Origin: Fodinibius saliphilus | Lineage (GTDB): Bacteria; Bacteroidota; Rhodothermia; Balneolales; Balneolaceae | Length of the DNA: 64,000 bases | Direction of reading: 5' to 3' | Assembly: GCF_005869845.1 (NCBI RefSeq) | Contig: NZ_VAWF01000001.1 | Coordinates: 1,612,001-1,676,000 of the forward strand | Shown: piece by piece, positions 36,417-44,201 of the stretch | Numbering within the stretch: position 1 is the stretch's first letter | Layout: every line of letters starts with the position of its first letter | Translations under genes and position numbers: made by a program | Notes under the pieces: model-generated | Told to the model about the DNA's origin: nothing | Database searches by the model: none | The model's input: the letters and a program-made list of their open reading frames with translations, nothing else

Positions 36417-37598
36417 CTATTTTACCGGGCTCCAGAACGGAAAACGGTCGCTAGCAGAGTTTACTGTTAGGTTGGTCGCGCTCGTGCCATCGGTATTAAT
36501 AATATACACTTCGTCATTTCCATCCCGATCGCTTTGGAATGAAAGCTTACTACCGTCCGGTGACCATGAAGGGAAAACATCACTCCCTGAATTATTGGTT
36601 ACCCGCTTGAGATCACTGCCATCGGTACTCATAATATATATCTCATTGTTTCCATCCCGATCACTTGCAAACGCAATTTTCGAGCCATCGGGGCTGTAGA
36701 TAGGTATCCCATCATAATGCGTGTTATCAGTTATTTTTTGCAGGGCCGTTCCTTGGGAATTCATCGTATAAATTTCATCATCACCATCTGCATCACGACT
36801 ACTTACAAACGCAATGCGATCACCATCGTGGGACCATGTTCCAGCTACATCTTGAGCATTCGGATTATTTGTTAGATTTGTTTGGTTACTCCCGTCAGCA
36901 TTCATCATATAAACTTCATAGTCTCCATCACGATCTGTGCTGAAAAGAATCTGGCTGCCATCCGGCGACCAGCGTGGAAGCAGATCATGTCCCGAAGAAT
37001 TGGTAAGTTGAGTACGATTGGAACCGTCGGCGTTGATCATGTATATATTGTTGTCTGACCAACTGGTGTATGCAATCTTGGTACCGTCGGGAGAAATTGA
37101 AGGATAATATTCCATTTCTGCATTGTTGGTTATCCGCTCTTGACCGGTACCGTCCGGATTCGTTACATACAAATCGGGATTAGTATTGCGACCACTGAGA
37201 AACACAATTTGATTGCTCAAAACAGCCTCACATGTAATATCAAAACTAGCCGTAGTTGTATTTTCCGCGGTAATATCCACTTTTTTAGGATTATTTCCGT
37301 CTACCGAGCAGTTATCGGCAATGCCCGAGAGTTCGGCATCGTAACTGCTCTCTTCTAGATCTTCTACGGTGATCGTCTCGTCAGTCCCAATGGAATGGTC
37401 AGCCCCATCCACAGTAATAGTATATCCGTCAGAATCCACATCCGAGCCACTGGTACTGGTTGTCACTTCCAGAGTACCTGTTGTGGGTTCTTCTGGGGCT
37501 GGTTCAGGGTCTGAATCAGTACCGGTACTGTTATCACTGCAAGAAATTATTAATCCTATTAACAAAAGTGGTATTAAAGTTCGTAGTAGTTTCCTCAT
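36417..37598 (-). CDS. TolB-like PD40 beta-propeller lipoprotein
   Basis: A 393-residue predicted lipoprotein with lipobox LIGLIISC followed by an acidic/Pro linker. A small beta domain rich in Thr and Asp (residues about 42-130) resembles PEGA-type domains. The rest is a beta-propeller of about six PD40 (WD40-like) repeats with the pattern SPDG-KIA--S---DGN-EIY-M--DGS----LTNN. Such propellers bind proteins or glycans at the cell surface; the ligand is unknown. It shares the candidate ECF promoter motif (37786-37812), although 188 bases upstream, so its leader is unusually long. Confidence 0.88.
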   Translation of the reverse strand: MRKLLRTLIPLLLIGLIISCSDNSTGTDSDPEPAPEEPTTGTLEVTTSTSGSDVDSDGYTITVDGADHSIGTDETITVEDLEESSYDAELSGIADNCSVDGNNPKKVDITAENTTTASFDITCEAVLSNQIVFLSGRNTNPDLYVTNPDGTGQERITNNAEMEYYPSISPDGTKIAYTSWSDNNIYMINADGSNRTQLTNSSGHDLLPRWSPDGSQILFSTDRDGDYEVYMMNADGSNQTNLTNNPNAQDVAGTWSHDGDRIAFVSSRDADGDDEIYTMNSQGTALQKITDNTHYDGIPIYSPDGSKIAFASDRDGNNEIYIMSTDGSDLKRVTNNSGSDVFPSWSPDGSKLSFQSDRDGNDEVYIINTDGTSATNLTVNSASDRFPFWSPVK

Positions 37599-37785
37599 AA
37601 TTTTAACCTTTATTTAATATGATTGCTATGATTATTTAAGAATCCTTCAAGACCCCATCACAATCAATTCCTAACTAGTTCATTTAAGAAGATGGAATTG
37701 TATAACCTTTGCTAAAGCAAAGCCCTCTTGGAATTCATTCTATCTGTAGATGTTGTCTTATTATCTAATCTGTTACACAGCACTA

Positions 37786-37812
37786 TGCGAAACGTTCAAT
37801 TGAAGGGGGACA
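37786..37812 (-). promoter_or_regulatory. Candidate ECF promoter (TGTCCCC-N16-CGCA) for the PD40 lipoprotein gene
   Basis: On the minus strand TGTCCCC starts at 37812 and CGCA occupies 37789-37786, 23 bases from the first T, identical in spacing to the sites at 35089, 40077 and 40109. The CGCA ends 188 bases from the start codon. The TGTCCCCC block also forms one arm of the hairpin at 37804-37848. Confidence 0.65.
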
Positions 37813-37848
37813 TTTTTTAATAGCTAATGCTCTATAAAAAAGCCCCCT
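37804..37848 (-). terminator. Long hairpin after the IPT lipoprotein gene
   Basis: On the minus strand AGGGGG, UUUUUU and AUAG pair with CUAU, AAAAAA and CCCCCU, forming an interrupted stem of about 16 bp. It starts 41 bp after the stop of the gene ending at 37889. There is no U-tract after it, so termination is uncertain. It overlaps the -35 block of the next promoter. Confidence 0.45.
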
Positions 37849-37888
37849 ATTAATCAATAACTCGTCATGAATAAAAGTCCTACTCTGT

Positions 37889-40012
37889 TTATTGCTGTTC
37901 ACACTTAAGGGTCATACCAGTAATCCACATATCTTTACCCCCCTTAGGATCAATGTTATCATCATCGCTACGCCCTGGCCAGCTCGAAGTTGTGACCCCC
38001 ATCGTAAATACATGCACCTTGTTGTTTGCATCACGATACGTTTCTACTGCCGAAGGGAATCCTCGGCCTTTCTTGTCATTCTCAAACTCAAAAAACGTGG
38101 ACTTTTTACTACCATCGATGAAGAGAGGCATTCCCTCATCCGCATAAACCCCCAAGTATGGAAGTCCACCAATCTCAGACGCATTTTGTCCCACAAGAAC
38201 AACTCCTCCACCAGGTATTCGCACACCTCCATTGTATTTGGTAGATCCACTATCATCAAATTTTTGCTGGTGTACCCATTGCTCAACCCCACTGGGTCCA
38301 AGTCGCTGTACATAAGCATCTTTGATATATACATTAACATCAGGCTCAAGCGAAGTAGCCGTATTGCCATATACAACGGCTCCTCCATCCGGCATTGGAA
38401 TAGGCTGTTTAATTTGTCTTGTTAGCTGTTTGCTTGAGGCTTCGATTTGCAAATTACTGTTAAGTCTGGCAAATATGGTATTACCATTATCATTTCTTGC
38501 ACCCAAAAATATACGGCTTTGGTCGTCAGCAGCTATGCTGTAAGGTGCCGTATACGCCTCAATTTGTTTCACAGTCTGGAGGGTGCCATTTTTTTGAAAT
38601 TTAGCAATAGCTACATCATGAGATCCCTTGTTTGGCTCTTTATTTTTGGGTGTAAAAGGACCGCTCATTCTAGCAGAAACCAATATTTCACCCGACGGTA
38701 GCACGGCAATCGTTTCATGATTTAGCTCGTCGAGATCAGGTGAGCCAAACTGCTGGGCCCATTCAAGACTTCCAGAACCGGCATCAAGACGTGCTAATAC
38801 TACATCTCTACCCCCTGTATTAGAATTGCCATCTTTTAGAGTTGAGAAGTGATACTTTAGCTTTGCTTCTCCTAATCCTTGATTGGTAACACCACGCTCT
38901 CCCACGATATACACACTGTTACCGTCAACTTCAATACCTCTCCATGTCGTAGATTTTAATTTTGAATCAAATCTTGATTCCCAAACTTTATCTCCTTCAG
39001 TATCATATTTTGCAGCTACCCCTCGGTCACGCAGTACCATATATAAATTGCCATTCGAATCCATGGCCATGTCCTGCGATTTATCGTCTTTATCCGAGGT
39101 TGTAAGTCCCTGACTAACCCACTGCAGATTAGCATCAAGCTGGACGTCATTTCCATAGCATGCCTGAATATTGGTAATAACCTGCAAGGGAACACCATCA
39201 GAAATTTGTTCTCCAACAACAACTTTTACAGGACCGCCGCTAACACCTTCGGGCACAACCGTATAAAGCGTATCACTACTGACGCTATCAACATCTGCCA
39301 TTATACCCCCAAAGGAGATCTTATTTTTTGAAGATTTCTTTGCAAAATATTTACCCTTTATGGCTATAGTTGCCCCTATAACAGCGGTATCGGGCTCCAT
39401 AGCAATTATTGTGGGTGCTAACACATCAAAATCAGGTCCTGTTGCAGATTTCTGTTTTACTGTTACCTTAACCGGTCCATCACTGGCATTGTCCGGAACC
39501 TTTGTTATTAATCGATCTTTTGATGCATCATTTACTGGAGCTGCCGTCCCATTAAATGTGATTGTTATATCAGAAGAATTCGTACTAAAATTCATACCCT
39601 CAATCGTAACCTCAGTACCGACTATTCCACTGTCGGGTTTTATTGAACTGATACCAGGGGCTTTGGCTTCTACCGTAAATTGGGGACCGGACACCGTCTC
39701 CCCACCGACCGTAACTTTTACTGGCCCACTGGATGCTCCTTTTGGCACCTTGGTTTTCAATTGCGATTCTGTGGCACTTTCAACTGGAGCAGCTTCTCCC
39801 CCTATGGTAATGGCATTAGACGTCTTTTCGGCACTAAATCCCTTTCCAGATATTGTAACCAACGTCCCGGGAGGACCGCTATCGGGTTGTATACCTGTAA
39901 TTTCCGGATTCGGCATACCGTTTCCACCTCCACCACAGGAGGTTAAGAAAAATGCCATAATCAGTATTACAAATAGTCTTAATGAACACCTGATGTAGTT
40001 TAATATCTTCAT
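37889..40012 (-). CDS. IPT/TIG-domain surface lipoprotein with beta-propeller
   Basis: A 707-residue predicted lipoprotein with lipobox AFFLTSC followed by GGGGNG. Three IPT/TIG immunoglobulin-like domains follow (residues about 35-115, 120-200 and 202-285). Each begins I---PDSG--GT-VTI-G--F and ends GPVKVTV. The C-terminal 420 residues look like an SBBP-type beta-propeller (for example DSNGNLYMVLRDRGVAAKYD, DAGSGSLEWAQQFGSPDLDE, RLGPSGVEQWVHQ). It should be surface-exposed. Its candidate ECF promoter lies at 40051-40077, in a short region shared with the divergent small gene. Confidence 0.88.
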   Translation of the reverse strand: MKILNYIRCSLRLFVILIMAFFLTSCGGGGNGMPNPEITGIQPDSGPPGTLVTISGKGFSAEKTSNAITIGGEAAPVESATESQLKTKVPKGASSGPVKVTVGGETVSGPQFTVEAKAPGISSIKPDSGIVGTEVTIEGMNFSTNSSDITITFNGTAAPVNDASKDRLITKVPDNASDGPVKVTVKQKSATGPDFDVLAPTIIAMEPDTAVIGATIAIKGKYFAKKSSKNKISFGGIMADVDSVSSDTLYTVVPEGVSGGPVKVVVGEQISDGVPLQVITNIQACYGNDVQLDANLQWVSQGLTTSDKDDKSQDMAMDSNGNLYMVLRDRGVAAKYDTEGDKVWESRFDSKLKSTTWRGIEVDGNSVYIVGERGVTNQGLGEAKLKYHFSTLKDGNSNTGGRDVVLARLDAGSGSLEWAQQFGSPDLDELNHETIAVLPSGEILVSARMSGPFTPKNKEPNKGSHDVAIAKFQKNGTLQTVKQIEAYTAPYSIAADDQSRIFLGARNDNGNTIFARLNSNLQIEASSKQLTRQIKQPIPMPDGGAVVYGNTATSLEPDVNVYIKDAYVQRLGPSGVEQWVHQQKFDDSGSTKYNGGVRIPGGGVVLVGQNASEIGGLPYLGVYADEGMPLFIDGSKKSTFFEFENDKKGRGFPSAVETYRDANNKVHVFTMGVTTSSWPGRSDDDNIDPKGGKDMWITGMTLKCEQQ

Positions 40013-40050
40013 AAGAAAGTATACGCTTAATTATCACTTTACATACAACA

Positions 40051-40077
40051 TGCGTACACTTTTGAAAAAGGGGGACA
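40051..40077 (-). promoter_or_regulatory. Candidate ECF promoter (TGTCCCC-N16-CGCA) for the IPT lipoprotein gene
   Basis: On the minus strand TGTCCCC starts at 40077 and CGCA occupies 40054-40051, 23 bases from the first T. The CGCA ends 39 bases from the start codon. It faces away from the matching plus-strand copy at 40109-40135. Confidence 0.7.
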
Positions 40078-40108
40078 AAAAATAACAAACCAGTTTTTAA
40101 GAGTAATT

Positions 40109-40135
40109 TGACCTCTCTTCGTCCAAATTTCCGCA
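40109..40135 (+). promoter_or_regulatory. Candidate ECF promoter (TGACCTC-N16-CGCA) for the 60-residue protein
   Basis: TGACCTCTCTTC starts at 40109 and CGCA lies at 40132-40135, 23 bases from the first T. Its -35 block matches that of collagen-like paralogue 1 (TGTCCTCTCTTC) at 11 of 12 positions. The CGCA ends 33 bases before the ATG at 40169. Confidence 0.65.
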
Positions 40136-40168
40136 TGTAATAGTAAAGAGGACAAACTACTTGTAGTT

Positions 40169-40351
40169 ATGGAAAAACAACGTTGGCAACGAATAGAAAC
40201 AATTATCGAAGAAAGTTGGGCTTTTGAGACGATGCAAGAAAAAAAAGAGTATGCCCAAAAAGCATGTAGTAATAATATGCAGCTTTATAAAGAAGTGGTT
40301 GCACTTTTAAAAGGAATACACCATGCAGAAAAAGAGGGATTTTTAGAGTAA
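40169..40351 (+). CDS. 60-residue protein resembling only the N-terminal domain of the neighbouring Ser/Thr kinase
   Basis: The product begins MEKQRWQRIETIIEESWAF and ends LLKGIHHAEKEGFLE. It aligns over its whole length with residues 1-58 of the kinase at 31131 (MEQNQWEKVNKIVDTALEL ... LLAAIEESETEDFL). Shared positions are Trp6, the Y-----C spacing, and V--LL--I---E-E-FL. The stop follows exactly where the kinase linker begins, and no kinase sequence continues downstream in any frame I read. It has its own copy of the local ECF promoter motif, so I favour a real small regulator gene over a kinase remnant. A decayed pseudogene remains possible. Confidence 0.6.
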   Translation: MEKQRWQRIETIIEESWAFETMQEKKEYAQKACSNNMQLYKEVVALLKGIHHAEKEGFLE

Positions 40352-40831
40352 CATCCTTTTCAGTCCGGAACATACAACCGTTACTATGGTAAAGGTGACT
40401 ATTCCTTCAATTAAATATTAATGAGAGCCTGCCCCAGGGATTTAATATCCAGTCACTTTTCAAGCACCATTATATTTTTTGGAATACGTTATAAAAACAT
40501 TGGCCTCTGTAGGGATGGCCTCAAACTCAGCGGAGGTTGTTTCTACATAAGTATCATTCTGAGGATTTAATAGAACTGACATCAGGCAATGGCTATGAGT
40601 TTATTTACATAAAGAGAGGTAACTATTTACTCTCTGATTACTAAATGATTAAGATAAACCAGTTTGGAATCCTCACATTAAATAGTGTCAAAAGGTATAG
40701 ACGGCAAAAAAATCAATTTAAAAACTGGATACTAATATTTAGATATTTCCCTTCTATTACCTTACCATTCCAATAATAATTATAGGATACTCTTCTTTTG
40801 AACTACAACATTTAAAAAATTATCGTATCTG
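40352..40831. other. Intergenic region of 480 bp
   Basis: AT-rich stretch between the 60-residue gene and ggt. I read it for a continuation of the kinase (glycine loop, HRDLKP) on the plus strand and found none. There is no RNA gene, clear repeat or promoter that I can support. It may be decayed coding DNA, but nothing shows this. Confidence 0.6.
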
Positions 40832-42544
40832 ATGAAAAATAATAACAATGCTCGATTTTTTATTTGGTCGATCTTACTTGCTATTTTTCTATTTATACAC
40901 AATAAAAATCTTGCCCAGGTAGGATCAGCCAAATCATATGAAAATGGCTTAGTCGTATCAGCAGAGCAACGAGCTTCTGCTGTAGGAAAAGAGATTTTAC
41001 AACAGGGAGGAAATGCTATAGATGCGGCCGTCGGAGTACAGTTTGCATTGGCAGTAACATTACCTCGAGCCGGTAATATTGGTGGTGGAGGATTTATGGT
41101 ACTGCATACTTCAGATGGTAAAACGCACGCACTGGACTTTCGCGAAAAAGCACCTATGAAAGCATCGAGCAAAATGTATCTCCGTGATGGAAAATATATC
41201 CCTAAACTGAGTAGACTTGGGGCATTGGCAGTAGGTGTCCCCGGCGTTGTGGACGGCATGATCAAGGCACTGGAACGCTACGGACGCCTCCCCCTTGAAA
41301 CGGTTATGCAACCGGCAATTGACCTTGCAGGTGAGGGATATAAATTATCTTCAGCCCAAGCCCAAAGCCTCAATGATAAAGCTGGGGATTTTGAACAATT
41401 CAAGAGCTCTTCCAAATATTTTTTAAAGAAGGATGGCACCACTTGGCAAGAAGGCAACTTATTTGTTCAAAAAGACCTTGCCCAAACTTTACAGCGAATT
41501 GCCAATCGTGGGCGTAAGGGGTTCTATTCCGGGAAAACAGCTGATCTTATTGTTGAAGAAATGCAAAATCAAAGAGGGCTCATATCGTATGATGATTTAC
41601 AGTCATACGAAAGCGTCTGGCGTAAACCAGTAAAAGCTTCTTTTAAAGATTACAACCTCCATATTATGCCTCCCCCCAGCAGTGGTAGCATAGCGGTACA
41701 TCAAATTTTAGAAATGCTTGATCCTTTTGACCTCAAAAAAATGGGGTTCAATTCAGCAGACTATGTACATTTGGTCACTGAAACTATGCGTCGTGCTTTC
41801 GCTGACAGGGCATACTTCCTCGGCGATCCCGACTTTGTAGATATCCCTCGAGAGCGTTTACTGAGCAATAGCTACAATAAGAAACGCATGCAAAGCTTTA
41901 AGCACGATAAAGCAAGCTCAAGTGATAAGATTGGCCATGGTGATATCCCCTTTTTACAAGAGTCTGACCAGACTACCCATTTTTCTATTTTAGATAAAGA
42001 AGGAAACGCTGTATCAGTTACTACTACCCTCAATGGAAGCTTTGGTAGCAAACTAGCTGTAGGTGGAGCCGGCTTTGTTCTTAATAACGAGATGGATGAC
42101 TTTACGGCCGAACCTAGTGAACCCAATATGTACGGGTTAATACAAGGAAAAGCCAATATTGTACAGCCTCAGAAACGGATGATTAGCAGTATGACCCCCA
42201 CTATTGTGACTAAAAAGGGGGAAGTTCGCATGGTTTTAGGTGCTGCAGGCGGCCCACGCATTATTACCGCGACACTTCAAAACTTTCTGAACTTAACCGT
42301 ATTTAATATGGCCCCTCAACAGGCGATCTCTGCCCCCCGCTTTCACCATCAGTGGATGCCGGACAAACTCTATTATGAAGAGTTTGGGTTGAGTCCTGAC
42401 ACCCAAAAAAAGCTCTCCAATATGGGCCATACCCTGCAACCCAGAGGCCACATCGGACGTGCGCATTCGATCTATGTTAACGAAAAAGGCTTAAAATATG
42501 GAAGTGCCGACCCTCGGGCCCACGGTTCGGCTGAAGGGTACTAA
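40832..42544 (+). CDS. ggt: Gamma-glutamyltransferase
   Basis: Exported Ntn hydrolase of 570 residues that removes or transfers the gamma-glutamyl group of glutathione and similar peptides. An N-terminal signal peptide (hydrophobic residues 9-22, then NLAQ) is present. The large-subunit motif AVTLPRAGNIGGGGFM follows. Self-cleavage is expected before Thr381 in DQTTHFSI, which becomes the catalytic N-terminus of the small subunit. VTTTLNGSFGS, NNEMDDF and RMISSMTPTIV are also present. It is isolated, with 480 bp upstream and 80 bp to mtnA. The physiological substrate is uncertain in an organism that may use bacillithiol. Confidence 0.95.
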   Translation: MKNNNNARFFIWSILLAIFLFIHNKNLAQVGSAKSYENGLVVSAEQRASAVGKEILQQGGNAIDAAVGVQFALAVTLPRAGNIGGGGFMVLHTSDGKTHALDFREKAPMKASSKMYLRDGKYIPKLSRLGALAVGVPGVVDGMIKALERYGRLPLETVMQPAIDLAGEGYKLSSAQAQSLNDKAGDFEQFKSSSKYFLKKDGTTWQEGNLFVQKDLAQTLQRIANRGRKGFYSGKTADLIVEEMQNQRGLISYDDLQSYESVWRKPVKASFKDYNLHIMPPPSSGSIAVHQILEMLDPFDLKKMGFNSADYVHLVTETMRRAFADRAYFLGDPDFVDIPRERLLSNSYNKKRMQSFKHDKASSSDKIGHGDIPFLQESDQTTHFSILDKEGNAVSVTTTLNGSFGSKLAVGGAGFVLNNEMDDFTAEPSEPNMYGLIQGKANIVQPQKRMISSMTPTIVTKKGEVRMVLGAAGGPRIITATLQNFLNLTVFNMAPQQAISAPRFHHQWMPDKLYYEEFGLSPDTQKKLSNMGHTLQPRGHIGRAHSIYVNEKGLKYGSADPRAHGSAEGY

Positions 42545-42624
42545 TTAGAAAATCCAAATCTCCTTTTTTAGGATCTGTTAATTTACTTCCTTAAGTAGGA
42601 AAAGAAATTGAACAACACATTTAT

Positions 42625-43677
42625 ATGAGTAACAATACTGTAGTACAATCTATTGAGTGGCGTGAAGACCACGTTCGTATTCTCGACCAAACCTATCTAC
42701 CCAACCGTGAAGTCTATAGTGATATACGTGACGTAGGCCGTATGTGGGAGGCTATAAAAAAGCTTCGCGTTCGCGGGGCCCCTGCCATTGGTATTGCCGC
42801 AGCTTATGGTTTTTACTTAGGAATTAAAGATCTGCCCGAAAATGCCTTCGAAAGCTTTTGGGTAGAAGTGGAACGTGTTGCCGAATATCTAGAAACAGCA
42901 AGGCCTACTGCAGTAAATCTAAATTGGGCCTTAGAACGACTTAAAACAACCATTCGAGCACACAAAGATAAAGGTATTTCAGAAATCAAGGATATCGTTT
43001 TAGAAACAGCCCAAACGATCCATGCCGAAGATAAACGCACCTGTAAAAAGATTGGTGAAAATGGCGTTGAGCTCGTCCCCAATGACGCTCAGATACTAAC
43101 ACACTGTAATACCGGTAGCCTGGCCACCGGTCAATATGGAACGGCCCTTTCAGTGATTTTCCACGCTCAGGAGGAGGGGACCGATCTACATGTATGGGTC
43201 GATGAAACACGTCCCCTGCTCCAAGGGGCACGCCTCACTTCATGGGAGTTGATGAACGCAGAAATCCCCATGAAACTTATTACTGATTCTACTGCCGGCT
43301 CCCTTATACGACGAGGAAAGGTTGATATGGTTATTGTAGGAGCCGATCGCGTAGCTGCTAATGGAGATACTGCTAACAAAATCGGCACCTATCCACTTGC
43401 AGTTATAGCAAATGAAAATGATGTTCCCTTCTATATAGCCGTACCCCTTTCTACCATTGATATGGAATTAGAAAATGGTGAAACCATCCCTATTGAAGAA
43501 CGAGACGGAGATGAAATTGCCAGTTTCAACGACTCAAATGTGGCACCAAAAAAAGTTGAAGCCTATAACCCGGCTTTCGATATCACCCCACATAAGTATA
43601 TTACAGCATTTGTAACCGAAGAAGGAATCATTGAGCCATCTTTCGAAGAGAACTTTAAAAAGCTATTTGAAGACTAA
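42625..43677 (+). CDS. mtnA: S-methyl-5-thioribose-1-phosphate isomerase
   Basis: Methionine-salvage enzyme converting methylthioribose-1-phosphate to methylthioribulose-1-phosphate; 350 residues, eIF2B-alpha-like fold. Family segments are VRGAPAIGIAAAYG and RPTAVNLNWAL, the catalytic Cys in THCNTGSLATGQYGTAL, DETRPLLQGARLTSWEL, and the catalytic Asp in VGADRVAANGD followed by NKIGTY. No other methionine-salvage gene is adjacent in this window. Confidence 0.96.
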   Translation: MSNNTVVQSIEWREDHVRILDQTYLPNREVYSDIRDVGRMWEAIKKLRVRGAPAIGIAAAYGFYLGIKDLPENAFESFWVEVERVAEYLETARPTAVNLNWALERLKTTIRAHKDKGISEIKDIVLETAQTIHAEDKRTCKKIGENGVELVPNDAQILTHCNTGSLATGQYGTALSVIFHAQEEGTDLHVWVDETRPLLQGARLTSWELMNAEIPMKLITDSTAGSLIRRGKVDMVIVGADRVAANGDTANKIGTYPLAVIANENDVPFYIAVPLSTIDMELENGETIPIEERDGDEIASFNDSNVAPKKVEAYNPAFDITPHKYITAFVTEEGIIEPSFEENFKKLFED

Positions 43678-43695
43678 GTAATAATGATAGTTATC

Positions 43696-43716
43696 GGGCA
43701 TCAAACGTTGGTGCCC
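43696..43716 (+). terminator. Weak hairpin after mtnA
   Basis: GGGCATCAA pairs with TTGGTGCCC (one G-U pair) around a three-base loop, 19 bp after the mtnA stop. The tail AATAAATAG is not a strong U-tract. Confidence 0.4.
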
Positions 43717-43780
43717 AATAAATAGTTCAACACCCAGACTCCTCCATTTTCAATCGATAGGAGATAAAGTATTTTGCACG

Positions 43781-44170
43781 TTAACGTTCCACCTTATCGA
43801 TGATAACATCTGTGTCAATACTTCCGTGTGACGCATGCCAAACCACCTTTTTGTTATCAATAATAATAACCTGTGGCGATTCATGCCGTATATCTAATTC
43901 AGAAGCGATATAATCGGAAGCAGAACGGTTGCGAACGACATTTAAAAAATGCATATCCGCAAAATCGAGAATCTCCGTTGCTGCTTTTTCTAAACTTCCC
44001 TTACTCATAAAACATACACTACATAAGTGACTGTGTTTATAAATAAGCTGCGCACGATCTCTCGACATCTCCAATATTGTTCTAAAATCACCCTGTTCAG
44101 AAATACTATTCCAAATATCATTGGTCCTAGCTCCAGAAATCTTTTTACCTATCGTATCAAATAATCCCAT
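43781..44170 (-). CDS. Bacilliredoxin-like protein, YtxJ/DUF2847 family
   Basis: Small thioredoxin-fold protein of 129 residues of the YtxJ (BrxC) family, which reduce protein-bacillithiol disulfides in bacillithiol-using bacteria. The active-site segment is YKHSHLCSVCFMS. The usual form has a single Cys (HS--C--S), whereas here the second position is also Cys (Cys50 and Cys53), giving a C-x-x-C pair. The frame is open upstream to 44251, overlapping pfkA, but homologues begin MGLFDTIGKK, so the ATG at 44170 is chosen. It lies 31 bp after pfkA on the same strand. Confidence 0.85.
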   Translation of the reverse strand: MGLFDTIGKKISGARTNDIWNSISEQGDFRTILEMSRDRAQLIYKHSHLCSVCFMSKGSLEKAATEILDFADMHFLNVVRNRSASDYIASELDIRHESPQVIIIDNKKVVWHASHGSIDTDVIIDKVER

Positions 44171-44201
44171 AATGTGTTTTTTGAATAATTTTAAAAAGGT
44201 T

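Noticed and set aside
39360-39998. Open frame of 212 codons on the plus strand
   Set aside because: It mirrors the repeated IPT domains of the minus-strand lipoprotein and has a low-complexity Ser/Thr/Pro composition.
40131-40154. A further TGTCCTC on the minus strand starting at 40154, upstream of the IPT gene
   Set aside because: There is no CGCA or CGTA at the fixed distance of 23 bases, so it does not meet the promoter pattern.
40352-40831. Possible continuation of a second kinase after the 60-residue protein
   Set aside because: I found no glycine loop, HRDLKP or DFG in the plus-strand frames I read, so no kinase pseudogene can be supported.
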